A DNA stretch of 64,000 nucleotides from Geoglobus ahangari. GTDB taxonomy: Archaea > Halobacteriota > Archaeoglobi > Archaeoglobales > Archaeoglobaceae. Made by a program: the position numbers and the translations under genes. The stretch spans positions 806,001 to 870,000 of the forward strand of contig NZ_CP011267.1 of the NCBI RefSeq assembly GCF_001006045.1, written 5' to 3'. This document shows positions 1-7,845 of the stretch, in pieces. A model generated the notes under the pieces. It saw nothing but the letters and a program-made list of their open reading frames with translations, did not search any database and had not been told where the DNA came from. The first letter of the stretch is position 1, and each line of letters opens with the position of its first letter.

Positions 1-1
1 G

Positions 2-928
2 CTCCTTGACGGCATAATACTCGGGATTGTTCTTGCCTACGTCGCGAGGCCAATTCACTCCCGGCTCAAAACCCGTATCGGAGATGCACCCTCGGCCTTC
101 CTCTCGACGATGATAATTGCCATACCCCTCTTCTTCTTCCTCTTCTACGGAATATTTCAGGGAATAACCCAGCTGATCTTCCTTCTCAGGAACTATCAGG
201 GGTACATGAGCCAGATACACACCTTCATCTCGAGCCTTGATCCTGAAACCGCGAGCATCGTCCGCTCCATCCTGACACAGTTCACGGACTTCGTGAATAC
301 GAGCATAGGGGATATGGCCATCAACGTGACGACCAAGTTCGTGTTCTTCATAATGAACTTCTTCATCTCGTCGATCGTCTGCTTCTACGCGATTCTCGAC
401 GGCAAGAGGGTGGCCGACAGGATAATAGACGCCGTATTCTCCAGCAGGGATGCGAGGGGCTTCTTCGATGAGCTGGACAGAACATTCACCGGGCTCTGGT
501 TCGGAAACTTCGTGGCGGCGCTGCTCATAGGCATGGCAAGCATACCCTACTTCCTGTACTTCGAGATCCCCTATGCCCCCCTCCTCAGCGGGCTAATGTT
601 CCTTGCAGCGCTGATTCCTGTTTTTGCAGAGTGGATGGTCATCCTACCAGTCGCGGTTTATCTCTTCTTCATAGACGGGATAAAGGCCGCGTGGTTCCTG
701 GCAATAGGGGCGTTCTTCCTCTACATAATCCCTGAGCTGATTCTAAGGCCATACTTTGTTGGCTACACCTCCAAGGTTCACCCCCTCGTCCTGATGCTCT
801 CCTTCATAGGTGGGGGTCTTGTTGCAGGTGTTAGCGGCTTCTTCCTCACGCCGATGCTTGCTGCGGTGCTGACTGCTCTCTACAACTACTACGCAGGGGA
901 GAGAAAAGAGACAGAGGATGGAGCTTAG
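2..928 (+). CDS. AI-2E family transporter (PerM/UPF0118), 5' end outside window
   Basis: The reading frame is open from base 2 and runs to a stop at 928, so the N-terminus lies before the window. The visible part begins with a hydrophobic helix followed by a GIVLAYVARPI motif, typical of the start of AI-2E/PerM family permeases. Several further membrane segments follow, with a long helical loop (around YMSQIHTFISSL) between the second and third, and a closing PLVLMLSFIGGG helix that is a hallmark of the family. Family members are multi-pass permeases; substrates are mostly unknown, so no specific function is claimed. An internal ATG at 110 is not the true start because the homologous sequence continues upstream of it. 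It converges with the next gene, overlapping by 4 bp. Confidence 0.85.
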   Translation, partial: LLDGIILGIVLAYVARPIHSRLKTRIGDAPSAFLSTMIIAIPLFFFLFYGIFQGITQLIFLLRNYQGYMSQIHTFISSLDPETASIVRSILTQFTDFVNTSIGDMAINVTTKFVFFIMNFFISSIVCFYAILDGKRVADRIIDAVFSSRDARGFFDELDRTFTGLWFGNFVAALLIGMASIPYFLYFEIPYAPLLSGLMFLAALIPVFAEWMVILPVAVYLFFIDGIKAAWFLAIGAFFLYIIPELILRPYFVGYTSKVHPLVLMLSFIGGGLVAGVSGFFLTPMLAAVLTALYNYYAGERKETEDGA

Positions 929-1827
929 TGCTCCATCTTTATGTGCTCGGGTGCGAGCAGCTTCAAAATCTTCTGATCCGTTATGACTCCAACAGGCTTT
1001 CCTGAGTCCTTTACAACGAGAATCCTCACGTCCTCATCGTTCATTATCCTCAGCGCTTCGCCGAGAGAGATGTCCTTCTCTACCGAGACGATCTTCGGCC
1101 TCATGACGTCGCTCACTTTGGCTTTCAGCTTCCCCTCTTCCACAGCCTTTGCAACGTGATCGAGGGTGAATATCCCGACGAACTCATCTCCCTTCACGAC
1201 GGGCATGCAGTAAATTCCCCTCTTCGCAAGCTCTTTGGCAGCGTTCTCAACGACCTCGTCAGCATCAACGGTTATTATGGGGCTCGACATGTGCTCCCCA
1301 ACCTTGTCCTTCGGCAGGGCCACGATCTTCTCGATGTCTATGACGACCATGTTGTCCGTGTCGTCCCTCCCCACGACCTTTCCGTAAACCAGCAGCTCGT
1401 TAACGGGCGTGGGGCCAACAATTATCCTGTCGTTTGGTGAGATCTTCTTTATGTTTCCGAGAATCCTGATTCTGGCCTGACAGACCTTCGGGTGGGAAAG
1501 AGTCGGGAAAACTATCTCCTCAGCTGAGAGATCCTCCTGAATCTCCCCATTAACGATTACGGGAACCTTAACGGCCTCATCATACTTGGTGATCGCGAGG
1601 AGTTCGTACGCCTTTGAAGTCGGCCTGTATCCTCCCTTCGGCCCCGGCACACCCTCAACGAGGCCCAGTGATCTTAGAGCCTGCATCTGATTCCTGACGG
1701 TTCCCGGATTCCTGTTTATCAGCTCGGCAATCTCCTCTCCCTTGACCGAGCCTCCTCCCTTGTTCTTGTAGATTGTTATCAGCGCGTACAGGATGTCTTT
1801 CTGGATCTGTGTGAGTTCAAGTTCCAT
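925..1827 (-). CDS. Winged-helix regulator with paired CBS domains
   Basis: A 300-residue cytoplasmic protein. Residues 1-75 form a winged helix (LTQIQKDILYALITIY, then a recognition region around NPGTVRNQMQALRSLGLVEG). A middle region of about 100 residues follows, and residues 178-297 are two CBS repeats (MSSPIITV and MRPKIVSV openings). CBS pairs usually bind adenosyl ligands such as AMP, ATP or SAM, so this is probably a ligand-sensing transcription factor; the ligand is not predictable. The start is set by a strong ribosome binding site, GGAGGGGTGA, at 1831-1840. A TATA element at 1865-1872 would give a short leader. Same family as archaeal 'CBS domain-containing HTH' regulators. Confidence 0.85.
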   Translation of the reverse strand: MELELTQIQKDILYALITIYKNKGGGSVKGEEIAELINRNPGTVRNQMQALRSLGLVEGVPGPKGGYRPTSKAYELLAITKYDEAVKVPVIVNGEIQEDLSAEEIVFPTLSHPKVCQARIRILGNIKKISPNDRIIVGPTPVNELLVYGKVVGRDDTDNMVVIDIEKIVALPKDKVGEHMSSPIITVDADEVVENAAKELAKRGIYCMPVVKGDEFVGIFTLDHVAKAVEEGKLKAKVSDVMRPKIVSVEKDISLGEALRIMNDEDVRILVVKDSGKPVGVITDQKILKLLAPEHIKMEH

Positions 1828-1864
1828 TTTTCACCCCTCCTTTTTAAATTCTCGCCTTGCTTAG

Positions 1865-1935
1865 TTTATATATTTTTCCTACATTTAAATTGCAAAATCC
1901 ACCAGATTAGTCCGTAGGCAGGTAGATTTTAAAAA
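1865..1935. promoter_or_regulatory. Divergent promoter region, CBS regulator and nog1
   Basis: TTTATATA at 1865-1872 lies upstream of the minus-strand regulator, whose mRNA would have a leader carrying the Shine-Dalgarno site. TTTTAAAAA at 1927-1935 lies about 26 bp before the nog1 ATG, with no Shine-Dalgarno site, which suggests a leaderless transcript. Confidence 0.55.
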
Positions 1936-1956
1936 CTTTGGCATCCAACTTCCGGG

Positions 1957-2913
1957 ATGACGTTTGATGCCAGAAGACTCCCGACCGTCCTGACCGCAGA
2001 GGAGCTGATTGAGAAGGCCTTCAGGAGGGCCTCCAAGGTCACCGGGAGAAACAGAAGGGAGAAGGCGCTGAACAAGCTTTCCACGATGTCCAACGTCCTG
2101 AGGGATTACTTCACGAGGATCATAACCTCTCACCCGTCTTACGACAACCTCGACGACTTCTACAGGGAGATGGTTGACATAGTCGTCGGGCTGAGGAGAA
2201 TCAAGAAGAGCCTCGCAGCTCTGTCGTGGGCGGACTCGATGACCCAGAGGGTCATAACTCAAGGGATCAGGAGGATAAAGGGTGGAAGGGATCCTGAGAG
2301 GACGCTTAAGGAGGTTTATGGAAGGGTTGCCTCGATTATCGAGCAGATAGATGATGAGCTGAGGTTCTTGAATGAGGCCAAGATGAGGCTGAGGGAGATC
2401 CCGTCCCTCACAAACGATTTCACGGTTGTTTTCGCAGGCTATCCGAATGTTGGCAAATCAAGCATAATCTCGAGAATCTCGACCGTCAAGCCGGAGGTGG
2501 CGAGCTACCCGTTCACGACCAAGAAGATATTCGTGGGGTACCTTGACTCTCCAGCTGGGAGAATTCAGGTCATAGACACCCCCGGTCTCCTTGACAGGCC
2601 GTTCGAGAAGAGGAACAAGATAGAGAGGAGGGCTGTGCTTGCCCTCAGGCATCTGGCGGATGTTGTGGTGTTCGTGATAGATCCGACGGAGTCATGTGGC
2701 TTCGAGCTCGAAAAGCAGCTTTCCCTGCTTGAGGAGGTGAGAGAGGAATTCGATCTGCCAGTAATCGAGATTTACAGCAAGGCAGATCTCCACAGCTTCA
2801 GGGACAGGCGTGCGGTCTCGGTTGTTACAGGAGAGGGGATCGAGGAGCTTGTAGATACAATAAAATCACTTGCAGAGCAGAAGTCCGGCGAGAAATCCGG
2901 CAATGGCGAGTGA
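1957..2913 (+). CDS. Nog1-family GTPase (archaeal ribosome biogenesis GTPase)
   Basis: 318 residues. The N-terminal 150 residues are a helical bundle (RRLPTVLTAEELIEKAFRRA), the distinctive NOG1 N-terminal domain. The G domain follows: G1 GYPNVGKSS at 161-169, a switch region around ASYPFTTK, G3 DTPG at 207-210, and a G4-like SKAD near 270. NOG1 is an OBG-related GTPase associated with large-subunit assembly in eukaryotes; the archaeal version is shorter and a similar role is inferred. The ATG at 1957 fits a leaderless start, with TTTTAAAAA about 26 bp upstream. The last 48 bp overlap the 3' end of the convergent presenilin-like gene. Confidence 0.9.
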   Translation: MTFDARRLPTVLTAEELIEKAFRRASKVTGRNRREKALNKLSTMSNVLRDYFTRIITSHPSYDNLDDFYREMVDIVVGLRRIKKSLAALSWADSMTQRVITQGIRRIKGGRDPERTLKEVYGRVASIIEQIDDELRFLNEAKMRLREIPSLTNDFTVVFAGYPNVGKSSIISRISTVKPEVASYPFTTKKIFVGYLDSPAGRIQVIDTPGLLDRPFEKRNKIERRAVLALRHLADVVVFVIDPTESCGFELEKQLSLLEEVREEFDLPVIEIYSKADLHSFRDRRAVSVVTGEGIEELVDTIKSLAEQKSGEKSGNGE

Positions 2914-3633
2914 ATTGAGTATCGGCAGGCCCGGATGTGCCCCCTTCTTTTTCTCGACCATCCTGAGCAGGATTAGCAGGCCAATATAGCCGGCAGCAAA
3001 AGTCAGGGCAGCTTGGTAAATGCAGCCGTTGAAGGTTAGAGCTGAGACGGCGAGTATGTTGGGCATCACCGCATCTCCAACCCCCATGACCGCATCCCTC
3101 TCCTTCCCGGGTATGATGAAGACCACAGGTATGTTCATCTCCGAGACGCTGTCTGCGAGGGTGACCATGTGGCCGGTTTTGTAGACTGCTATGTAGTCGT
3201 AAACGGCCAGAGCGACGAGGAGCACGATGACAGGCAGGGGCTCCATGCTTATCCCGAATATCGCGGTTATGGCAGCGCCAACGAGAATCGCGGAAATGTT
3301 CACGACGATCCAGTGTCTGCTCTTCACGAGTGCTGCGAGCAGGATTAGTGAAGGGATGGCTGAAAGAATTCCGAGGAACGGGAGAAACGCGTAGAAGTAC
3401 GTGACTGCGAGTAAGGCGTAGAAGATGAACTTCAGGAGATTCTTCCTCATCTTTGCCAGCACGAGCACAACAGCGGTAAACCCGAGGATCATGCCCATGT
3501 AGTAGACCGAGTTGGAGACGCTGCCCGTGTCCTCGAAGGCCTGCATCCCGGCGCTCGCGTAGTATGGTGCGAGAGCGAGGGCGAGAACGCCGGTCAGCAG
3601 GTAAAATATTGAGAGCAGGTATCTGCTTTTCAT
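2866..3633 (-). CDS. Presenilin/SPP-like intramembrane aspartyl protease (A22 family)
   Basis: 255 residues with about nine hydrophobic segments. The two catalytic aspartates are visible: Asp146 in AVYDYIAVY (YD motif) and Asp187 in MGVGDAVMP (GxGD motif). Near the C-terminus, GLPILN stands where presenilins carry the PAL motif. This matches archaeal presenilin homologues such as MCMJR1, which cut transmembrane helices within the membrane; the substrate is unknown. The start overlaps the stop of the PIN-ATPase gene by one base, so it is translated from the same message. Its 3' end overlaps nog1 by 48 bp on the opposite strand. Confidence 0.88.
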   Translation of the reverse strand: MKSRYLLSIFYLLTGVLALALAPYYASAGMQAFEDTGSVSNSVYYMGMILGFTAVVLVLAKMRKNLLKFIFYALLAVTYFYAFLPFLGILSAIPSLILLAALVKSRHWIVVNISAILVGAAITAIFGISMEPLPVIVLLVALAVYDYIAVYKTGHMVTLADSVSEMNIPVVFIIPGKERDAVMGVGDAVMPNILAVSALTFNGCIYQAALTFAAGYIGLLILLRMVEKKKGAHPGLPILNSLAIAGFLAGLLLCK

Positions 3634-5414
3634 CAGTATCTCAACCTTATTCTCTCTCCCTTTGCCAGCGCGAGCTTTATCTCCTTTCCAGCATCTCTGT
3701 CCTTCCTGACCCTTATGACGCCCTTCCTGCCCACTTCAGCCGTGAAGAGGTACTTACTGCCAGCGTACACATCCACCTTCTTGCCCTCAAGCCCTTCCGC
3801 GTGTATCACGTAGTGCTTGCCCTTCTCCTCCACGTACGTCTCCACCTCGCTTCCTTTCTCAACCTTCAGCGGCTCGACCTCTATGCTCACTCCCAGCTCC
3901 TCTTCAATCAGCTTTATCCTCTTCCCCTTCCTTCCTATCAGGTACGGGATCTCGTCCTCAGCCACTCTGACGATTGCCTTCCTGTCGCTCACCGGGACTA
4001 TCTCGTAGACAGAGACGAGGTCCTTTATCTTGCTCTCTATGGCATAGACGAGCAGCTTGTTCTCTGACGTCTCCTCAACGGGCATCACGACTACCTGCTC
4101 ACCGTAGGTGTATATCTCGTACTCAAGCTTCTTTGTCTCGAAGTCCACGACCTCAATCACAGGCCTCGCCAGATCCGCCTCGGTCATTCCGTATGGGACT
4201 TTGACCGTGAAGCTCAGCTCGTAGACCTTCTCGACCCTTCCGGCGTCTATGAATATCACCGTGTCCACTACCTGCGGTATAACTCCAAGCTCCACTCTGC
4301 CTATCATCCTCTGTATCGCATCTATCGGCCTTGTCGCGTGAGTGACGCCGATCATCCCCACTCCTGCCAGCCTCATGTCGGCGAACACCTGAAAGTCAGA
4401 GGTCTTCCTGACCTCGTCGTAGATCGTGTAGTCTGGCCTGACGAGCAGCAGCACGTCAGCAGTCAGCCCCATGTCCCCTTCGAGGGGAGCGTACTGCGTG
4501 ATCTCGTCCCTGACCATCAGGTCTCTCGGGCTCTCCATCGTCTTGACCATATACCCGTTCTCCATCAGGTAGTTGGCAACACTCGCCGCGAATGTGGACT
4601 TACCGGCTCCGGGAGGCCCGGATATCAGAATCCCTCTCTGCCTCTCTATGAACCTCTTCTTCAGCTCCTCGCTTATCCCGTAGTCGTCGAGCGTGGCCTT
4701 CGCTATCGGCCTCACCGCAGTGATCTCCATCCTGTCGGCGAATGGCCTCTCTGCTATGGCTATCCTCAGATCTCTCATCTGAACGACTGTTACGCCCTTC
4801 CTCTCGATCTCTATGCTGCTCTCCTCGTCCTGACTTGCGGCCTCTAAGATCTCGTGGGCTATTTCCTTCAACTCCTCGAGGCTCAGGGGCTCTTCCGTGA
4901 TCTTCACGAGTTCAAGCTGGCCTATCTTGCCCCTCTTTGCGTAAGCTGGAACGCCCTCTCTCAGGTGGACGCTGGCAGTGTCTTCAGTGAAGAACTTCAC
5001 TATCCTCGTCTCCTCGGGCCTTATGGTCTCCTTCCTGACGTATATCGCCTCTATTCCCTTCGATACCGCCACGGTGTATTGAACCCTGTCCCCGGTTATG
5101 AGCACGGCCCTCTCCTCTTCAGCGACCTTGCGGATGAGGTTATCTATCTCTCCACCCCTCGCAAGTCTCACGTGCTCGAGGCTCGGCCTCTCTCCGAGAA
5201 ACAGCACGTCGAACCCAGCCCTCTCGGCAAGCTCCCTTATTCTTCTGACCTCTTCGAGGCCCTGAAATCCGGTCATCCTGCCGAAGTTGGCCTGAGCCTC
5301 CAGCTCTGCCAGAACGGCCTCGGGTATTATTATCGTGCCCTTTATCTCTCCACTCTCAATCATCTTCGAAACTCTTCCGTCAATTATGACGCTTGTATCA
5401 ACAACGTACTTCAT
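3633..5414 (-). CDS. PIN-domain / PilT-type ATPase with KH domain
   Basis: 593 residues, three parts. Residues 1-127 are a PIN domain ([14 protein letters not shown] near 89-91, LITGDR near 105), which suggests ribonuclease ability. Residues 215-430 are a VirB11/PilT-like ATPase with Walker [10 protein letters not shown] at about 265-273. Residues 465-530 include a type-II KH RNA-binding motif ([17 protein letters not shown]). This fused architecture is conserved across archaea and is often called PINc/VapC-family ATPase; its role is not firmly known, but the domains imply RNA processing powered by ATP. It is second in a hisI-ATPase-presenilin operon; its ATG overlaps the hisI stop (ATGA). 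Confidence 0.88.
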   Translation of the reverse strand: MKYVVDTSVIIDGRVSKMIESGEIKGTIIIPEAVLAELEAQANFGRMTGFQGLEEVRRIRELAERAGFDVLFLGERPSLEHVRLARGGEIDNLIRKVAEEERAVLITGDRVQYTVAVSKGIEAIYVRKETIRPEETRIVKFFTEDTASVHLREGVPAYAKRGKIGQLELVKITEEPLSLEELKEIAHEILEAASQDEESSIEIERKGVTVVQMRDLRIAIAERPFADRMEITAVRPIAKATLDDYGISEELKKRFIERQRGILISGPPGAGKSTFAASVANYLMENGYMVKTMESPRDLMVRDEITQYAPLEGDMGLTADVLLLVRPDYTIYDEVRKTSDFQVFADMRLAGVGMIGVTHATRPIDAIQRMIGRVELGVIPQVVDTVIFIDAGRVEKVYELSFTVKVPYGMTEADLARPVIEVVDFETKKLEYEIYTYGEQVVVMPVEETSENKLLVYAIESKIKDLVSVYEIVPVSDRKAIVRVAEDEIPYLIGRKGKRIKLIEEELGVSIEVEPLKVEKGSEVETYVEEKGKHYVIHAEGLEGKKVDVYAGSKYLFTAEVGRKGVIRVRKDRDAGKEIKLALAKGERIRLRY

Positions 5415-5728
5415 TCATAACCCTCCAGTTTTCTGAAGAAGCATGAGTAGTTCCCGGTGTGGCAGGCAACACCATTCTGCCTCACAACATACAGGAGCGC
5501 ATCCCCGTCGCAGTCAACCCTGATCTCAACTACCTCTTGAACGTTTCCGCTCTCCTCCCCCTTCATCCACAGCCTCTTTCTGCTCCTGCTGTAATAGTGA
5601 GCTCTCCCTGTCTCAAGGGTCTTTCTCACGGCCTCTGCATTTGCGTAGGCCAGCATGAGCACCTCCTTTGTTTCCGCGTCCTGAGCTATCACGGGAATGA
5701 GCCCCCTTTCGTCGAACTTCAGCTCCAT
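5411..5728 (-). CDS. hisI: Phosphoribosyl-AMP cyclohydrolase
   Basis: 105 residues, the usual size of the stand-alone enzyme for the third step of histidine biosynthesis (opening the adenine ring of PR-AMP). Family motifs are present: [10 protein letters not shown], the [16 protein letters not shown] block, the metal-binding VDCDGDALL, and HTGNYSCFF. The ATG at 5728 was chosen over an in-frame GTG at 5731 because TTTATAAA at 5751-5758 sits about 26 bp upstream, as in leaderless genes. It leads a tight operon with the PIN-ATPase and the presenilin-like protease, which have no known link to histidine. hisF lies separately near 23.5 kb. Confidence 0.93.
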   Translation of the reverse strand: MELKFDERGLIPVIAQDAETKEVLMLAYANAEAVRKTLETGRAHYYSRSRKRLWMKGEESGNVQEVVEIRVDCDGDALLYVVRQNGVACHTGNYSCFFRKLEGYE

Positions 5729-5750
5729 CACCCACTTTTAACAGGAAATG

Positions 5751-5758
5751 TTTATAAA
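5751..5758. promoter_or_regulatory. TATA element between hisI and KaiC-like gene
   Basis: TTTATAAA is a near-palindrome in the 62-bp gap between two divergent start codons. It is about 26 bp from the hisI ATG (leaderless spacing) and about 36 bp from the KaiC-like ATG at 5791, which has a Shine-Dalgarno-like AGGTGGG. It may serve both directions. Confidence 0.5.
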
Positions 5759-5790
5759 TTTAGTTGGACATTAATCTTCAGGTGGGAGTT

Positions 5791-6486
5791 ATGGAGAGAG
5801 TTTCCACGGGCATACTCAACCTTGATTCTCAGCTCGGCGGCGGTTTTCCTGCGGGAAGCGTCATACTCATTCTCGAAGATCCCGGTGCGGGAGCGGAGGT
5901 GTTCTCGTACCACTTCATTCACGAGGGGATAAAGAGGGGTGAGAAGTCCCTCTACATCTCCACGAACGACACCAGCGACGAGGTAAAGGAGAGCATGAAG
6001 CTGTACCTGAACCTGACCGACGAGGATCTGGAGAAGGTCAAGTTCATCGACTTCATGGGGGCGAGGGTCGGAACTCTTGGCCTGAGGGAGAGCATCACCC
6101 TCTCCGGCGACCCGTACAACAGGGTAATCACCGAGTGCTCGAAGGACTACAAGAGGGTGGTTCTCAACAACCTCTGGTACTTTGCCGAGGATTACGACAG
6201 GAAGGCAGTAATCGGGATGCTCGAGTCAATGGCGGTGAGCGCGAGAAAGAACAGCTCCGTTATCCTCGTCCTCTTCACGAAGGGAATGTTCGAATCGACA
6301 TTTGAGACTGCTGTGAAGCAGGTTGTTGATGGCGTGATTGAGCTGAGCATAAGGGAGGCCGAGACGGAGATTCAGAGGAGGATGAAGATTATAAAGCTGA
6401 AGAGAACCCTCGTGCCGAAGGCTGTGTTCAGGTACGACATAACCGACAGGGGAATCAGGATGGAGTCGGTGACGAGAGTCCTATGA
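5791..6486 (+). CDS. KaiC/RecA-superfamily protein with degenerate nucleotide site
   Basis: 231 residues, resembling single-domain archaeal KaiC-like (HTR-like) proteins: STGILNLDSQLGGGFPAGSV at the front, a long alpha/beta core, and a C-terminal strand pair (MKIIKLKRTLVPKAVFRYDI). Where active family members have a GxxGxGK(T/S) P-loop, this protein has EDPGAGAEVFSY (residues 29-40), with no lysine or Ser/Thr. The Walker B position reads VVLNNLWYF with Asn for Asp. It therefore probably does not hydrolyse ATP. The ATG at 5791 was chosen over an upstream TTG at 5764 because AGGTGGG precedes it by four bases. The stop overlaps the Cgi121 start (ATGA), so the pair is co-translated. Confidence 0.75.
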   Translation: MERVSTGILNLDSQLGGGFPAGSVILILEDPGAGAEVFSYHFIHEGIKRGEKSLYISTNDTSDEVKESMKLYLNLTDEDLEKVKFIDFMGARVGTLGLRESITLSGDPYNRVITECSKDYKRVVLNNLWYFAEDYDRKAVIGMLESMAVSARKNSSVILVLFTKGMFESTFETAVKQVVDGVIELSIREAETEIQRRMKIIKLKRTLVPKAVFRYDITDRGIRMESVTRVL

Positions 6487-6950
6487 GGGTCTATCAGGGC
6501 AGGGTGAAAGTCGAGAACGTGAGGGAATTCCTATCAAAGCTCCCGGACGGGTGCGTGCTGGTAAACGCTGACTACGTTGTCGACCTCGACTCAGTCAGGT
6601 TTGCTGCGGAAAAGGCGCTGAAGATGTGGGAGGCTGGAAAGAGGGTCGCCAAGACGCTCTCAATGGAGATTCTCCTCCACGTTGCGGCCACGAGGCAGAT
6701 AAATCAGGCCCTCGAACTCGGGCTGAGGGAGGGAGAGAACAGGGTCGTGGTCGTGGACGTTTCCGGGTGCAGGGCATCTCTTGAGGGGCTTGGCTTTAGA
6801 GAGGAGGACGTTCTCGAGCTTGACGAGGAGAAGGTCAGGAGAGTATGCGAGTTCTACGACATTGGCGATGAGGAGCTTGAGATAGCCGGAGTGGAGAAAC
6901 TCGGGCTGCTGGTGAGGGAGAGGATGGCGCTTTTCGCAATTTCGAAGTAA
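6483..6950 (+). CDS. KEOPS complex subunit Cgi121
   Basis: 155 residues. The core segment LSMEILLHVAATRQINQALE followed by GLREGENRVVVV matches the Cgi121/TPRKB signature (E-LL-aaTRQI-A-e-G). In archaea and eukaryotes Cgi121 binds Bud32 in the KEOPS complex and helps recruit tRNA for N6-threonylcarbamoyladenosine at position 37. The other KEOPS genes are not in this window. It overlaps the KaiC-like gene by 4 bp. A typical length for the family; no oddities seen. Confidence 0.85.
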   Translation: MRVYQGRVKVENVREFLSKLPDGCVLVNADYVVDLDSVRFAAEKALKMWEAGKRVAKTLSMEILLHVAATRQINQALELGLREGENRVVVVDVSGCRASLEGLGFREEDVLELDEEKVRRVCEFYDIGDEELEIAGVEKLGLLVRERMALFAISK

Positions 6951-6973
6951 TCTTTTCTTTTGAGGTGATCTCA

Positions 6974-7735
6974 ATGGAGGACTCCATCAGGAGGGCCGCG
7001 GAGCTCCTTGCGAGGGCAAAGCATGCGGTCGTGTTCACAGGAGCTGGAGTGAGTGCTGAAAGCGGGATTCCGACGTTCCGGGGGAGCGACGGGCTCTGGT
7101 CGAGGTACGATTCGGAAGAGGTCGCGTCAATCTACGGCTTCAAGAGGAACCCCAAGGCGTTCTGGGACTTTGCAAGGGAGCTGATGGTTAAGGTGAAGGC
7201 TGAGCCGAATCCAGCTCACCACGCTATAGCTGAGCTGGAGAGGATGGGCATTGTGAAGGCTGTTATAACCCAGAACATAGACATGCTCCACCAGAGGGCT
7301 GGAAGCAGCAGGGTGTACGAGCTTCACGGCTCGATGGAGCTTGTTGACTGCCTCGACTGCGGGAGAGTTTACAGGTGGGACGACATCGAGGGGATGCTCG
7401 TCGAGGGAGAGGTGAGGTGCGAGTGCGGCAGCCTCTATCTCAAGCCGAGGGTTGTGCTGTTCGGGGAGCAGCTTCCGGCAGCCACTCTAAGCGCTGCAAT
7501 AGAGGAGAGCAAGAGGAGCGACGTTTTCGTGGTCGTGGGCTCCTCCCTCGTGGTCTATCCTGCGGCACACCTCCCTGTCTACGCTAAGAGCAGCGGCGCT
7601 AGGCTCATCATTATTAATGCTGAGGAAACCCACGCTGACCACCTCTTCGACGTGGTCATACACGGCATGGCTGGCAAAATCCTGCCGAAGGTGGTGGAGG
7701 AGGTCAGGAGGCTGAGGGGATTAAATGGGGATTAG
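6974..7735 (+). CDS. NAD-dependent protein deacylase (sirtuin), Sir2-Af2 type
   Basis: 253 residues. The NAD-binding motifs GAGVSAESGIPTFR, TQNIDMLHQRAGS, catalytic His in ELHGS, and VVGSSLVVYPAA are all present. The protein is close along its length to what I recall of Archaeoglobus fulgidus Sir2-Af2, including the N-terminus (ME-D-IR-AAE), which is why the ATG at 6974 is preferred to the GTG at 6965; GAGGTGAT precedes it. The zinc module is unusual: the first pair is CLDC but the second reads CEC, one residue shorter than the usual CxxC. Sirtuins remove acyl groups from lysines; in archaea the chromatin protein Alba is a known substrate of one family member. Likely a single gene, or downstream of Cgi121. 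Confidence 0.93.
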   Translation: MEDSIRRAAELLARAKHAVVFTGAGVSAESGIPTFRGSDGLWSRYDSEEVASIYGFKRNPKAFWDFARELMVKVKAEPNPAHHAIAELERMGIVKAVITQNIDMLHQRAGSSRVYELHGSMELVDCLDCGRVYRWDDIEGMLVEGEVRCECGSLYLKPRVVLFGEQLPAATLSAAIEESKRSDVFVVVGSSLVVYPAAHLPVYAKSSGARLIIINAEETHADHLFDVVIHGMAGKILPKVVEEVRRLRGLNGD

Positions 7736-7758
7736 AAATAGATTGAGAAAAATTAAAG

Positions 7759-7764
7759 TTTTTT
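7759..7764 (+). terminator. T-run after sirtuin gene
   Basis: A run of six T follows the sirtuin stop by about 23 bases in an AT-rich gap. Archaeal transcription commonly ends at such T-tracts without a hairpin. Confidence 0.35.
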
Positions 7765-7813
7765 AAAAATTTATCACTCTGCAATCACAAAGTTCATAAA
7801 TTATGCTCTCAAA

Positions 7814-7835
7814 CTTGAAACACTTCTGTTTCAAG
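7814..7835. repeat. Perfect inverted repeat before orc1/cdc6, reaching its ribosome binding site
   Basis: CTTGAAAC (7814-7821), a six-base spacer, then GTTTCAAG (7828-7835) form a perfect 8-bp dyad. Its right end runs into the AAGAGGTG Shine-Dalgarno site of orc1, whose ATG is at 7846. The gap to the left (7740-7800) is very AT-rich. This could be an Orc1 binding site (origin recognition box or autoregulatory operator) or an mRNA hairpin hiding the ribosome binding site. Confidence 0.6.
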
Positions 7836-7845
7836 AGGTGTGCCT

